Source of the DNA: Candidatus Aminicenantota bacterium
GTDB taxonomy: Bacteria > Acidobacteriota > Aminicenantia > Aminicenantales > Saccharicenantaceae
Length of the DNA stretch: 64,000 nucleotides
Direction: 5' to 3'
Assembly: GCA_014360015.1 (NCBI GenBank)
Contig: JACIYJ010000008.1
Coordinates: 82,587-146,586 of the forward strand
In this document: piece after piece, positions 51,026 to 60,388 of the stretch
How the letters are laid out: each line of letters begins with the position of its first letter
How positions within the stretch are numbered: position 1 is the stretch's first letter
The notes under the pieces: generated by a model
What the model was told of the DNA's origin: nothing
The model's database searches: none
What the model saw: the letters and a program-made list of their open reading frames with translations, nothing else
Translations under genes and position numbers: made by a program

Positions 51026-51982
51026 ATGATTAAACGTCTTGGAGTCATCACCAGGGATTGTGCTGGCGTTAATGCCGCTTTAAGAGCTGTGGTCCGGACT
51101 GCTGTCAGTCACGGCCTTGAAATTTACGGGATTATAAGGGGTTATGACGGACTGATTGACGGAAATTTGCGCCACCTTGACCGGCGTTCAGTTTCCGGAA
51201 TCATCAACGTAGGTGGAACCATCCTCAAATCGGCCCGCTCAGAAAGATTCCTGACAGAAGAAGGCCAGCTTCAAGCGCTCAAAACAATTGAAGAAAATAA
51301 ACTGGATGGTCTGATCGTTATAGGTGGCAATGGGTCGCTTTCTGGCGCTCATCTTTTAGCCAGCAAGTATGGGATTAAGGTCATCGGAGTTCCGGCGACC
51401 ATTGACAATGATGTGAATATGGTTGAACACTGTCTTGGAGCTGATACTGCAGTCAACGTCGCTCTTGATGCTCTGGATAAAATTCGTGACACCGCCACCA
51501 GCTTAGAAAGAATCTTTGTGGTTGAAGTCATGGGACGGGATTACGGTTATATTGCTATGAAGGTAGCTTTAGCCGGCGGCTGTGAAGATGTCATCCTGCC
51601 AGAGCAGGATTTTGATCTGAACGAAATTTGTCAGGAAATTCAAGCCGGGAATGCTCAGGGCAAAGTAAGCTGGATTGTCATTGTGGCTGAGGGCAAAGCT
51701 AAAGCTCAGGATGTAGCCACAGCCATAACTCTGCTTACCGGTCTGGAAACCCGGATTGTGGTTCTCGGTCACATCCAGCGTGGCGGCCGACCGACAGCTT
51801 TTGACCGGATTCTGGGTTCAAAACTGGGCAGTGCTGCAGTGGAGGCTCTTCTTTCCGGAGAAACAGATAAATGTGTCGCCCTTAAAGATGAAAAAATAGA
51901 GCTCATTCCTTTAGAAATCGCTATTCAGCCGAAAAAATTAATTTTCGAACACGAATACAGATTGCTTAAGCTTCTCTCCTGA
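51026..51982 (+). CDS. pfkA: phosphofructokinase family protein with altered nucleotide loop
   Basis: 318 residues, normal length. The fructose-6-phosphate and catalytic region is intact: PATIDNDV (D127, D129), VEVMGRDYGYIA, HIQRGGRPTAFDR. The N-terminal loop, usually TSGGDAPGMNAA or TGGGDCPGLNA, reads ITRDCAGVNAALR, two residues shorter and lacking the Gly pair. The second nucleotide motif GGDGS reads GGNGS (N102). Phosphoryl donor (ATP, ADP or PPi) cannot be assigned. The ATG follows TAGAGG. The activase-fusion gene starts 31 bp later. Confidence 0.87.
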   Translation: MIKRLGVITRDCAGVNAALRAVVRTAVSHGLEIYGIIRGYDGLIDGNLRHLDRRSVSGIINVGGTILKSARSERFLTEEGQLQALKTIEENKLDGLIVIGGNGSLSGAHLLASKYGIKVIGVPATIDNDVNMVEHCLGADTAVNVALDALDKIRDTATSLERIFVVEVMGRDYGYIAMKVALAGGCEDVILPEQDFDLNEICQEIQAGNAQGKVSWIVIVAEGKAKAQDVATAITLLTGLETRIVVLGHIQRGGRPTAFDRILGSKLGSAAVEALLSGETDKCVALKDEKIELIPLEIAIQPKKLIFEHEYRLLKLLS

Positions 51983-52013
51983 ATAGAATGATTTCTCTCT
52001 CCGGTAGGTCGTC

Positions 52014-55000
52014 ATGGACAGAGTTTTCGCCGGCCTCGACCTTGGAGTCCGCTCCTTAAAGCTGGTCATTCTTGACCAGAATCTCAAACTCATAAGAAAA
52101 GATTTAGAGCCAGTCAGAGGTAATTTATTTTCTGCTCTGAAAAACCTTCTGCAGAGAAATCTCTCTGAGTTTCAAGGAAATGAAATTATCGTGTCAGTAA
52201 CTGGCACCGGACAGGCCGGATTGCAATTCCCGGAAGAAGTGCTTAGATTTAATGAGATAACAGCCTTAGCTTATGGAGTTAGTAAGATCTTTCCAGAAGC
52301 GCTCTCGGCCTTTGACATCGGTGCCGAAAACGCCCGCTGGGTTCAACTTAAACCAGCTTCTGAGCAGGATTTTTCCCCGGAAATAACTGAGTTTTCTCTT
52401 AACGAAAGATGCGCTGCCGGGACTGGGCTCTTTCTGGAACAACAGGCTTACCGGCTGAAGCTTTCCATAGAAGAATTTTCAGCCTTAGCCACAAAAGCTA
52501 AAAAAGGAGCACCTATTGCTGGAAGATGTAGCGTGTTTGCCAAATCCGATATGATTCATCTTCAACAGAAAGGAACCCCGGTTGAAGAAATTGCTTATGG
52601 TGTCTGTCTGGCTCTGGTCAGATCGGTCACTGCTTCCCTTCTCCGGGGTAAAAGCTGCCCGTTTCCTGTAGCTCTGGCCGGGGGAACAATCAAAAATGCT
52701 GGCCTGCTCAGAGCTTTCCGACAGGTATTGAAGGCGGGAGAAAAAGACCTGCTCTACTCTGAAGATTCTCCTTTTATTTCTGCTCTTGGTGCCGCTTTTC
52801 TGGCAGAAAGAAATCAAGAACAAGTGGTGATCATCACTCCTGAAAAATTCATCTCTGGACTCAAGCCTAAGGTTGAAAAAAAATCTTCAGACCTCAGACC
52901 TCTGGGCCAGTTAGACCCCTCCTCACCGGCTGAACCTACTTCAACTATCCCTTACCCGGTTAAGGGTTATCTGGGAATAGACATCGGTTCGGTCAGCACC
53001 AACCTGGTTATCATCGATGAAAACAATGAAGTCATTACCGGAGTTTATCTGCCGACCAGAGGTCAGCCTCTCCAAGCTTTGAAAGAAGGTTTTTTTGAGC
53101 TGATTCACAGATGCCCGGCCGGGCTGGAGATTCTGGGCATAGGCACAACCGGCAGTGGACGCTACTTAGCTGGACGGCTACTTCGGGCTGATTCCATCAA
53201 GAACGAAATCACCTGCCAGATGCGCAGCACCTGCTTTTATTTCCCGGAGGTCGATACCATCTTTGAAATCGGTGGCCAGGATTCAAAATACATCCAGGTG
53301 GATAAAGGAAAGGTCGTTGATTTTAATTTAAACAAAATCTGTGCGGCCGGAACCGGTTCTTTTCTGGAAGAGCAGGCTGCTCAACTTGGATTTAAGGTGG
53401 AAAGAGATTTTGCTTCGCTGGCATCACTCTCAATCAGGCCTTACGACCTGGGAAGCCGGTGCACAGTTTTTATGGAATCAGAGCTGATGCAAGCTACCTC
53501 CCAGAGTCAGCCTCTGCCCGACCTGGTAGCCGGATTGGCTTATTCCATTGCCAGAAATTACTTAGAAAAAGTGGTCGAAAGAAGGCCGGTCGGGAACAAG
53601 ATCGTTTTCCAGGGCGGGGTGGCTTCCAATCCGGCAGTCGTTAAAGCCTTTTCTGAACTTCTGGGAAAAGATATCAAGGTTCATCCTTATAACCGGATTT
53701 CCGGGGCAATCGGGGCCGCTCTGGAAGCAAGAGACAGGGTCAGAAAATCAGGTAAAAAATCATTAATTGCGGCTGAAATCAAAGAAAAACTCCTCCAGCC
53801 ATTCTGTCTTTCCACTTTTGAATGCCAGAAATGTTCTAACCGCTGTCAGGTCGTTTCCATCTCTTCGGGCAAAGAGGTCGTGTTCTTTGGAGATATTTGT
53901 GAACGCTACACAGCTAAATCGCAGCTTGAAGCTCAAACCACCGAATTCCACAATCCATTAGTTTTTAGAAATAAGCTTCTCGAAGAAATGAATATCGACC
54001 AGAACCTCCAGGAGCTGACTATCGGCTTACCTCGGGCCTCAGCCTTTCAGGAATTTCTGCCATTCTGGAAGATATTTTTCACCAGACTCGGGTATAAAGT
54101 TAAAGTTTCTCCTGAAACCAGCGCTGAAATCATGGATGCCGGAATAAAATTGCAGCCAGCGGAGACCTGTCTGCCGATAAAAATTGCTCTGGGGCACATC
54201 AAATTCCTTCAGGACGACCCAGAAGTAGACCTGGTATTCATGCCTTCTTTAATCGATAGCCACAGACAGAAAGAAGAATCATACTATTTCTGTCCTTATA
54301 CTGAACATCTCCCCTATATGCTTCCCGAGTCTCTGAGGCAGAAACTGTTGACTCTGCCGATTTACCTGGAACCCGAAGCCGAAAGCCTCAAGGAAAATTT
54401 CAAGAATCTGGCCAGGGTTCTTAAAGAACCAGAAGAAAAAATTAAAGAAGCCTGGGAGGCTGGTAGCATAGCTCAGGTTAATTTTCAAAACAAACTCAAA
54501 GAAAAAGGAAAAGAAATATTATCAAAGAGCACAGCCGAAAGAAAAGCTGTCTGGGTAATCTACGGCCGGCCTTATCTTCTCTATGATAATTTTGTCAACC
54601 TTAACCTCTGGTTTCATCTGGAAAAGCTGGGCCTAACGGCCATCCCCATGGATTACCTGCCACTTGATGAAATTAAATTTGAGAGTCTCTTGGTTGAGCC
54701 TTCATCTATTCCTCCGTGGAGATACCCTCAGCGACTGCTCAAAGCCGCAGCCTGGACCCATAATCAACAGGAGGTTTTTCCGGTTTTTCTTACCAATTAT
54801 GGTTGCGGGATTGACGGCTTTTCTGTCAAACAGATAAAGAATCTGGTAGCAGAACGGCCGCATCTTTTTCTGGAATTTGATGAGCACCGAGGAGAAGCTG
54901 GCCTGATTACCAGGCTGGAAGCTTTTGCCGATGAAATCAGTCAGTGTCAAACTGCTTCCAGAAGAACTCCGCTCACCAAAAAATCTCTTGATCCGGAATT

Positions 55001-56231
55001 TATGCCGGTAGAAAAAATTAAAAAGCTGCCCTTTGTCATTCCTTATTTTGCTGACCATGCTGTAGCTTTTGCCGGGACCTTAAAAAAGTGTGGAATAGAA
55101 GCTGAAGTGCTGCCTCCGCCAGACGAAAAAAGTCTGGAGCTGGGCGAAAAATTTTCCTCAGGCAAAGAATGTCATGCTTTTTCCTACCTGCTGGGGGACC
55201 TTTTGAAGTATGTCTTCGAGAAAAAACCAAATGAAACACAGGTTTTCTTCTTCCCTGGAGCTCGCTATTCATGCCTCCTCCAGCAATACGGTCCGGCCAT
55301 GAGGAATTTGCTGGCTGAGCTGGGATTATCTAAGATTCTGGTTTTAACCCCCACTCTGGACTATTTCTGGAAGTTCATTGGATTTGATGGTCTAAAAAGC
55401 CTCTGGCAGGGCCTGGTAGCCGTTGATAACCTGGTTAAGCTATCCTGCCAGCTCAGACCGTATGAAATTAATCGGGGTGAAACTGACTGGGTCTTTAAGG
55501 AAAGCTTGAAATTGATAGAGCGAGGTCTGACCGAGAATCAGCTGGAAAAGGCTCTGGAAGAAATTAGATTGAATCTTAGAAAAATCAAAATCAGGCAGGA
55601 AGAAAGGCCGGTCATCGGAATAGCTGGTGATATTTATACCCGTCAGAATCCTTTTGCTAACAACAAACTTTATCAGCGTCTGGAGGAGCTGGGCTGTGAA
55701 GTCTGGCCTTCACCCTTTCTGATCGATGAAATAGATTTCAGTTTCAGCCGAGAATTTTACGAAAAGCTGTCTTCTGGGAACCTCAAAGAAACTCTGAAGT
55801 ATGCTGGGCTGAATTGGCTGAAGGAGACCAAAAAACGCCAGGTAGTCAAAAAGCTGGAGTTTTTAGACCTTAAAACAAAAGAGCCAGGTTTTGAGGAGAT
55901 AGTCAGGTCTACAGTCACCTATCTCAGCTTTAATAATAATCAAACCCTTTTCCTTAACGTGGCCAAGATGATTGATTTTGCCAGAAAAGGTGCTGACGGA
56001 ATCATTAATGTTATCTGCTTTAATTGTATGCTCGGGACAGCTTCAGCCGCCATTTCAGGCAGGATAAGAAAAGATTTTGGCAGCCTTCCCCTGCCCACAC
56101 TGATTTATGGTGAAACCGAGTCAGCCAATGAACAAACCAGGCTGGAAGCTTTTGTTGAACAAGTTAAAGCCCGCTTTAAAAATAAAAAAAGAGAAAATCT
56201 GGATTTCACACTGCCAGCTTCAACTCAGTGA
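52014..56231 (+). CDS. giant CoA-dehydratase activase/2-hydroxyacyl-CoA dehydratase-like fusion protein
   Basis: 1405 residues. Two ASKHA-type BcrA/BadF activase domains stand in tandem: residues 1-265 (GLDLGVRSLKLVIL, NERCAAGTGLFLE, GRCSVFAKSD) and about 315-590 (YLGIDIGSVSTNLVIID, NKICAAGTGSFLEEQ, GSRCTVFMESEL). Each carries the two cysteines that in HgdC-type activases bind a shared [4Fe-4S] cluster. A Cys-rich segment (CQKCSNRCQV) and a DUF2229-like region (ETCLPIKIALGHIKFL) follow, and the C-terminal part resembles HgdB-type dehydratase subunits. Activases use ATP to push an electron into dehydratases or reductases. The full substrate is unknown for this widespread fusion. Confidence 0.85.
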   Translation: MDRVFAGLDLGVRSLKLVILDQNLKLIRKDLEPVRGNLFSALKNLLQRNLSEFQGNEIIVSVTGTGQAGLQFPEEVLRFNEITALAYGVSKIFPEALSAFDIGAENARWVQLKPASEQDFSPEITEFSLNERCAAGTGLFLEQQAYRLKLSIEEFSALATKAKKGAPIAGRCSVFAKSDMIHLQQKGTPVEEIAYGVCLALVRSVTASLLRGKSCPFPVALAGGTIKNAGLLRAFRQVLKAGEKDLLYSEDSPFISALGAAFLAERNQEQVVIITPEKFISGLKPKVEKKSSDLRPLGQLDPSSPAEPTSTIPYPVKGYLGIDIGSVSTNLVIIDENNEVITGVYLPTRGQPLQALKEGFFELIHRCPAGLEILGIGTTGSGRYLAGRLLRADSIKNEITCQMRSTCFYFPEVDTIFEIGGQDSKYIQVDKGKVVDFNLNKICAAGTGSFLEEQAAQLGFKVERDFASLASLSIRPYDLGSRCTVFMESELMQATSQSQPLPDLVAGLAYSIARNYLEKVVERRPVGNKIVFQGGVASNPAVVKAFSELLGKDIKVHPYNRISGAIGAALEARDRVRKSGKKSLIAAEIKEKLLQPFCLSTFECQKCSNRCQVVSISSGKEVVFFGDICERYTAKSQLEAQTTEFHNPLVFRNKLLEEMNIDQNLQELTIGLPRASAFQEFLPFWKIFFTRLGYKVKVSPETSAEIMDAGIKLQPAETCLPIKIALGHIKFLQDDPEVDLVFMPSLIDSHRQKEESYYFCPYTEHLPYMLPESLRQKLLTLPIYLEPEAESLKENFKNLARVLKEPEEKIKEAWEAGSIAQVNFQNKLKEKGKEILSKSTAERKAVWVIYGRPYLLYDNFVNLNLWFHLEKLGLTAIPMDYLPLDEIKFESLLVEPSSIPPWRYPQRLLKAAAWTHNQQEVFPVFLTNYGCGIDGFSVKQIKNLVAERPHLFLEFDEHRGEAGLITRLEAFADEISQCQTASRRTPLTKKSLDPEFMPVEKIKKLPFVIPYFADHAVAFAGTLKKCGIEAEVLPPPDEKSLELGEKFSSGKECHAFSYLLGDLLKYVFEKKPNETQVFFFPGARYSCLLQQYGPAMRNLLAELGLSKILVLTPTLDYFWKFIGFDGLKSLWQGLVAVDNLVKLSCQLRPYEINRGETDWVFKESLKLIERGLTENQLEKALEEIRLNLRKIKIRQEERPVIGIAGDIYTRQNPFANNKLYQRLEELGCEVWPSPFLIDEIDFSFSREFYEKLSSGNLKETLKYAGLNWLKETKKRQVVKKLEFLDLKTKEPGFEEIVRSTVTYLSFNNNQTLFLNVAKMIDFARKGADGIINVICFNCMLGTASAAISGRIRKDFGSLPLPTLIYGETESANEQTRLEAFVEQVKARFKNKKRENLDFTLPASTQ

Positions 56232-56256
56232 ACCGGCCGGATTTTTCAAATGTGGC

Positions 56257-56952
56257 TCATAAAGAAGTTAAGATGACAGCAAGTATTCCGGTCAGAAACA
56301 CACCATCAAAGGTTCCAGCTCCACCGATCGAAGCTACCGGTGCGCCCAGATCAGCGATTTTTTTCAGGTTCATCAGGTCAGCTCCAATGAGTGTGCCTAA
56401 GGTTCCGGACACATAGGCTATGACCGGCACCACCTGTATCCCAGAAGGGTTTAAAAAACCCAGGATTAAGGAAACTATGGCCGCTGCTATCGGAGGGAAA
56501 AGCGCCGGGGTGGCTATACCCAGACCTTTGACTGGACGGGCTACCCGGTGGACCAGAAAAGAAACTAAAACGATGGCTATCATAAAATAGACAGCGAGCG
56601 GCCACCATTTGAAAATCAAAAAAAGACTGATAGCTGTCGGGATGACCGCGCCGCCGAGATTGACGGCCAAAATTGTGGTGTTTTGATAGCGGGCAGCCGG
56701 GATTTTGAACTTCCAGCCAAAAAAATCGACTATTTGTACTTCCATCAAGCCTTCAGAATAGAGCCTTTTTAACGGAATGTTTATACCGCTACCAAGAAGG
56801 CTAAACATCAGGAGTAAAAAGACAGTATCAGGTGGAAGCCCTAACCTCTGAAAAGCAAATGAGATTAACCCAATCTTCAAAAAAAAGAAGAGGCCACCAA
56901 GAACGATAAAATAAAAAATGAAAAAAAGAAGGATAACGGGTAGATAAAACAT
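56257..56952 (-). CDS. DUF1614 family membrane protein
   Basis: 231 residues with about seven hydrophobic segments. The end IGGAGTFDGVFLTGILAVIL and the middle VNLGGAVIPTAISLFL are typical of the DUF1614 family, whose function is unknown. The gene ends 25 bp from the convergent activase-fusion gene and lies downstream of hutU on the same strand (57 bp gap). Confidence 0.82.
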   Translation of the reverse strand: MFYLPVILLFFIFYFIVLGGLFFFLKIGLISFAFQRLGLPPDTVFLLLMFSLLGSGINIPLKRLYSEGLMEVQIVDFFGWKFKIPAARYQNTTILAVNLGGAVIPTAISLFLIFKWWPLAVYFMIAIVLVSFLVHRVARPVKGLGIATPALFPPIAAAIVSLILGFLNPSGIQVVPVIAYVSGTLGTLIGADLMNLKKIADLGAPVASIGGAGTFDGVFLTGILAVILTSL

Positions 56953-57009
56953 CTGCTTTCTTTCTCCAGGTTAATTCTACTGAAAAGAAAAAGAAATTTA
57001 AAGGAACTA

Positions 57010-58683
57010 TTACTTCAGCATCGGAATCTTAATTTTGTTCTTACGGGCACAGGCGATGGCTTCTTCATAACCGGCATCAGCATGGCGAACAACTCCAAGA
57101 CCAGGATCAACCGTCAGCACCCGCTGCAGGCGGCGAGCCATGGCTGCGGTACCATCAGCCACGATAACCATTCCGGCATGGATGGAAAGCCCGATGCCAA
57201 CGCCACCACCGTGATGCACCGATACCCAGGAAGCACCGCAGACAGCATTGAGCAGCGCATTGAGAATTGGCCAGTCAGCAATGGCATCAGAACCGTCTTT
57301 CATCTTTTCAGTCTCTCTGTTGGGTGAAGCCACTGAGCCGGTGTCAAGATGGTCACGACCGATGACTATCGGTGCACTGATTTTTCCTTTCTTTACTAAA
57401 GTGTTGATGACATCTCCAAACAAGGCTCTTTCTCCGTAACCCAACCAGCAGATGCGGGCCGGCAATCCCTGGAATTTGACCTGTTTTTGAGCCTTTTTAA
57501 TCCACCGAGCTAAAGCTTCATCTTCAGGAAAGGTTTTGAGAACAGCTTCATCAGTCACATAGATATCCTGGGGCTTACCTGAAAGAGCTGCCCAGCGGAA
57601 AGGCCCTTTGCCCACACAGAAGAGTGGTCTAATGTATTCCTGGACAAAACCTGGGATGTCAAAAGCATTGGCCACTCCAGCTTTCTGAGCCTGACCGCGG
57701 ATGTTGTTGCCGTAATCAAAGGTTTTAGCACCTCTTTTCTGAAGTTCCAGCATGGCCTCAACATGAGCAGCCATTGATTCATAAGCCCGGCGGATGTATT
57801 CCTGTGGGTCTTTCTTCCTGAGCTCCAGAGCTTCCTCATACGGCAGGCCGCGTGGCACATAGCCATTCAACTCATCATGGGCTGAAGTCTGGTCGGTAAG
57901 AACATCAGGAGTAATTCCTCGTCTTACCAGCTCGGGTAGAACATCAGCAGCATTACCCAGAAGAGCAATCGACAGCGGCTGACCTTTCTTACAGGCTTCA
58001 TCAGCCATTTTCAGGGCTTCATCTAAGCTGGTGGTCATGGTGTCTACATATTTGGTTTCCAGACGGCGCTGAATCCGAGCCGGGTCAACCTCAGCTACAA
58101 TGGCCACCCCCTCATTCATGGTCACGGCTAAGGGCTGGGCTCCCCCCATTCCGCCAAGGCCCGCGGTCACCACCAGTTTTCCTTTCAGCGTTCCACCGAA
58201 ATGCTTCTTGGCTACAGCGGCTAAGGTTTCATATGTACCCTGGAGAATTCCCTGAGTACCGATGTAAATCCAGCTGCCGGCAGTCATCTGGCCGTACATG
58301 GTGAGGCCCAGAGCTTCTAAGCGTCTGAATTCATCCCAAGTAGCCCATTTGGGAACAATCATGGCATTGGAGATTAAAACTCTGGGAGCATCTGGATGAG
58401 TCTTAAAAATACCAACCGGCTTACCAGACTGGACAAGTAAAGTCTCGTCATTTTCCAGTTTCTTCAGGCTGCTGACTATGGCCTTAAAACACTCCCAGTT
58501 TCGAGCTGCTTTTCCAGTACCGCCATAAACAATAAGTTCCTGGGGTTTTTCCGCAACTTCCGGATCGAGATTGTTCATCAGCATCCGCAGGGCTCCCTCC
58601 TGCGACCAGCCTTTGGTGTGGAGTTTGCTTCCCCGCGGGGCTCTCACCGGCTTATAGGTTGAAGTTTCATTTTTGTTGTTCAT
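57010..58683 (-). CDS. hutU: urocanate hydratase
   Basis: 557 residues, full length. NAD-binding and active-site features are all present: [16 protein letters not shown] [66 protein letters not shown] with the conserved Cys, and [11 protein letters not shown]. It converts urocanate to imidazolonepropionate in histidine degradation. No hutH, hutI or hutF is in the window. Its first 17 bases overlap the end of gltX on the same strand, an unusual pairing for a catabolic gene. Confidence 0.96.
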   Translation of the reverse strand: MNNKNETSTYKPVRAPRGSKLHTKGWSQEGALRMLMNNLDPEVAEKPQELIVYGGTGKAARNWECFKAIVSSLKKLENDETLLVQSGKPVGIFKTHPDAPRVLISNAMIVPKWATWDEFRRLEALGLTMYGQMTAGSWIYIGTQGILQGTYETLAAVAKKHFGGTLKGKLVVTAGLGGMGGAQPLAVTMNEGVAIVAEVDPARIQRRLETKYVDTMTTSLDEALKMADEACKKGQPLSIALLGNAADVLPELVRRGITPDVLTDQTSAHDELNGYVPRGLPYEEALELRKKDPQEYIRRAYESMAAHVEAMLELQKRGAKTFDYGNNIRGQAQKAGVANAFDIPGFVQEYIRPLFCVGKGPFRWAALSGKPQDIYVTDEAVLKTFPEDEALARWIKKAQKQVKFQGLPARICWLGYGERALFGDVINTLVKKGKISAPIVIGRDHLDTGSVASPNRETEKMKDGSDAIADWPILNALLNAVCGASWVSVHHGGGVGIGLSIHAGMVIVADGTAAMARRLQRVLTVDPGLGVVRHADAGYEEAIACARKNKIKIPMLK

Positions 58684-60154
58684 CTTTCACCTCCCCACTT
58701 TTTTCTATATCTTTTATGAATTCTAAGGTTTTTCTGGCTTCAGGAAGGTTGTCCATCCTGGCCAGGGTTTTTTCTTTTCCCATAAGTTCCAGGACTTCGA
58801 AAATTCCCGGGCTAACCGCTTTGCCCAGCAACAAAACCCTGAGGCTGTGAATTAAAAGGGCCGCCTTGACCCCTTCTTTTTCGGCCCTTTCTCTGAGAAC
58901 TTTCTCCGTCTCTTGAGCCGTGAACTGGACTAACTGGATAAAGTCTTCTTTTAGTTTTGGCAGCAACTGGCCGAGTTTCGGGTCTAAAAGATGTTTTTTC
59001 ACCGCTTCTGGGTCATATTTAACTTTATCAGAAATAAAAGGCGCTATCATCTCTACCAGGTCAACTAAGGTTCGACTTCTGGACCTGACCAGCTCCACCA
59101 GATGTTCGAACCAGATCTTTTTCTCTTTGATCAGTTCCTCTGACCAGAGCCCTTCTTTCTCCAACCATGGGCGAAGTTGCTCGATCAATTCCGAAAGAGG
59201 CATTTCATTGATGAGTTTGCTATTGAGCCACTCGAGTTTAGCCAGGTCAAAGACCGGACTGCCCTTACTGATACGGTCCAGAGAAAACTCTCTGACCATC
59301 TCTTCTATTGAATAAACTTTATCTTCTGGACCAGGAGACCAGCTCAGCTGGGCCATAAAATTGAAGAAAGCTAAGGGCAAATATCCTTTATCCCGAAAAT
59401 TCAGGACCGAAGTGTCGCCGTGCCTTTTGCTTAATTTTTTGCGGTCGGGTCCAAGAATCAGGGGCAGATGAGCAAATTGAGGTACCGGCGCTTCAAAAGC
59501 CCGATAGAGAAGAATCTGCTTGGGAGTGTTAGAAATATGGTCATCACCACGGATCACATGGGTGATCTTAGTTTCGATATCATCAACCACGACCGACAAA
59601 TGATAGGTCGGGAAACCATCACTCCGCAAAAGTACGAAATCTTCGAGGTTTTTGTTTTCTACTGAAATATGTCCGTGAACCAAATCTTCAAACCCGGTTA
59701 CGCCTTCTGGTACCAGAAAACGAATAGCAGCAGGTACCCCTTTTTCCAGTAATTCTTTTTTCTGGCTTTCTGGAAGATTAAGGCAATGGCGGTCGTATTT
59801 CCAGTGTCCACCCTTAGCCTGAGTTTCCTGACGGCGTTTTTCAATTTCTTCTGGGGTACAGAAACAATAATAGGCCAGTCCTTTTTCTACCAGACTCCGG
59901 GCTGCTTTCCGGTAAATATCAAACCTCTGCGATTGATAAATTGGACCTTCATCCCAGTCAAGTCCTACCCAGCGCAGAGCTTCCATAATGGACTGGCTCA
60001 TTTCTTCAGACGACCTGGCCACATCAGTATCTTCGATCCTGAGGACAAAAACTCCCTGATGATGGCGGGCAAAAAGCCAGTTGAAGAGGGCTGTCCGCAA
60101 AGCCCCCACATGAAGATGTCCGGTTGGACTCGGGGCAAACCTGACTCTGACCAT
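58667..60154 (-). CDS. gltX: glutamyl-tRNA synthetase
   Basis: 495 residues. HIGH-type motif in [28 protein letters not shown] for the ATP/Glu site, and KMSKS-type KKLSKRHGD. The C-terminal anticodon-binding helical domain is complete. It charges tRNA-Glu and, if the organism relies on GatCAB, perhaps tRNA-Gln; discrimination cannot be read here. HutU overlaps its 3' end, so both are probably on one transcript. Confidence 0.96.
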   Translation of the reverse strand: MVRVRFAPSPTGHLHVGALRTALFNWLFARHHQGVFVLRIEDTDVARSSEEMSQSIMEALRWVGLDWDEGPIYQSQRFDIYRKAARSLVEKGLAYYCFCTPEEIEKRRQETQAKGGHWKYDRHCLNLPESQKKELLEKGVPAAIRFLVPEGVTGFEDLVHGHISVENKNLEDFVLLRSDGFPTYHLSVVVDDIETKITHVIRGDDHISNTPKQILLYRAFEAPVPQFAHLPLILGPDRKKLSKRHGDTSVLNFRDKGYLPLAFFNFMAQLSWSPGPEDKVYSIEEMVREFSLDRISKGSPVFDLAKLEWLNSKLINEMPLSELIEQLRPWLEKEGLWSEELIKEKKIWFEHLVELVRSRSRTLVDLVEMIAPFISDKVKYDPEAVKKHLLDPKLGQLLPKLKEDFIQLVQFTAQETEKVLRERAEKEGVKAALLIHSLRVLLLGKAVSPGIFEVLELMGKEKTLARMDNLPEARKTLEFIKDIEKSGEVKDEQQK

Positions 60155-60294
60155 TATTCAGCTCTTTTCAGTGGATTTTCAGGCTAAAAATATATCATAC
60201 TCAGCCGATATATTCAAAAACCCCATCGGGCCTCAGCAGTGAAACTAATTTCCTTCCGCTTTCGCCTTTCTTTAAAAAAAAGAGAAGAAAGTTA

Positions 60295-60323
60295 TTGACT
60301 GAAAAAATTGATTTCAGTAAATT
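60295..60323 (+). promoter_or_regulatory. candidate promoter for the GGDEF-PilZ gene
   Basis: TTGACT (60295-60300), 17 bp, TAAATT (60318-60323), 66 bp before the ATG. Confidence 0.4.
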
Positions 60324-60388
60324 ATAAACGAGTTAAAATTGTCAAGGTTTTTCAGGAGGGCAAAGGGAAAAATTAATTCCCTAAGGAA

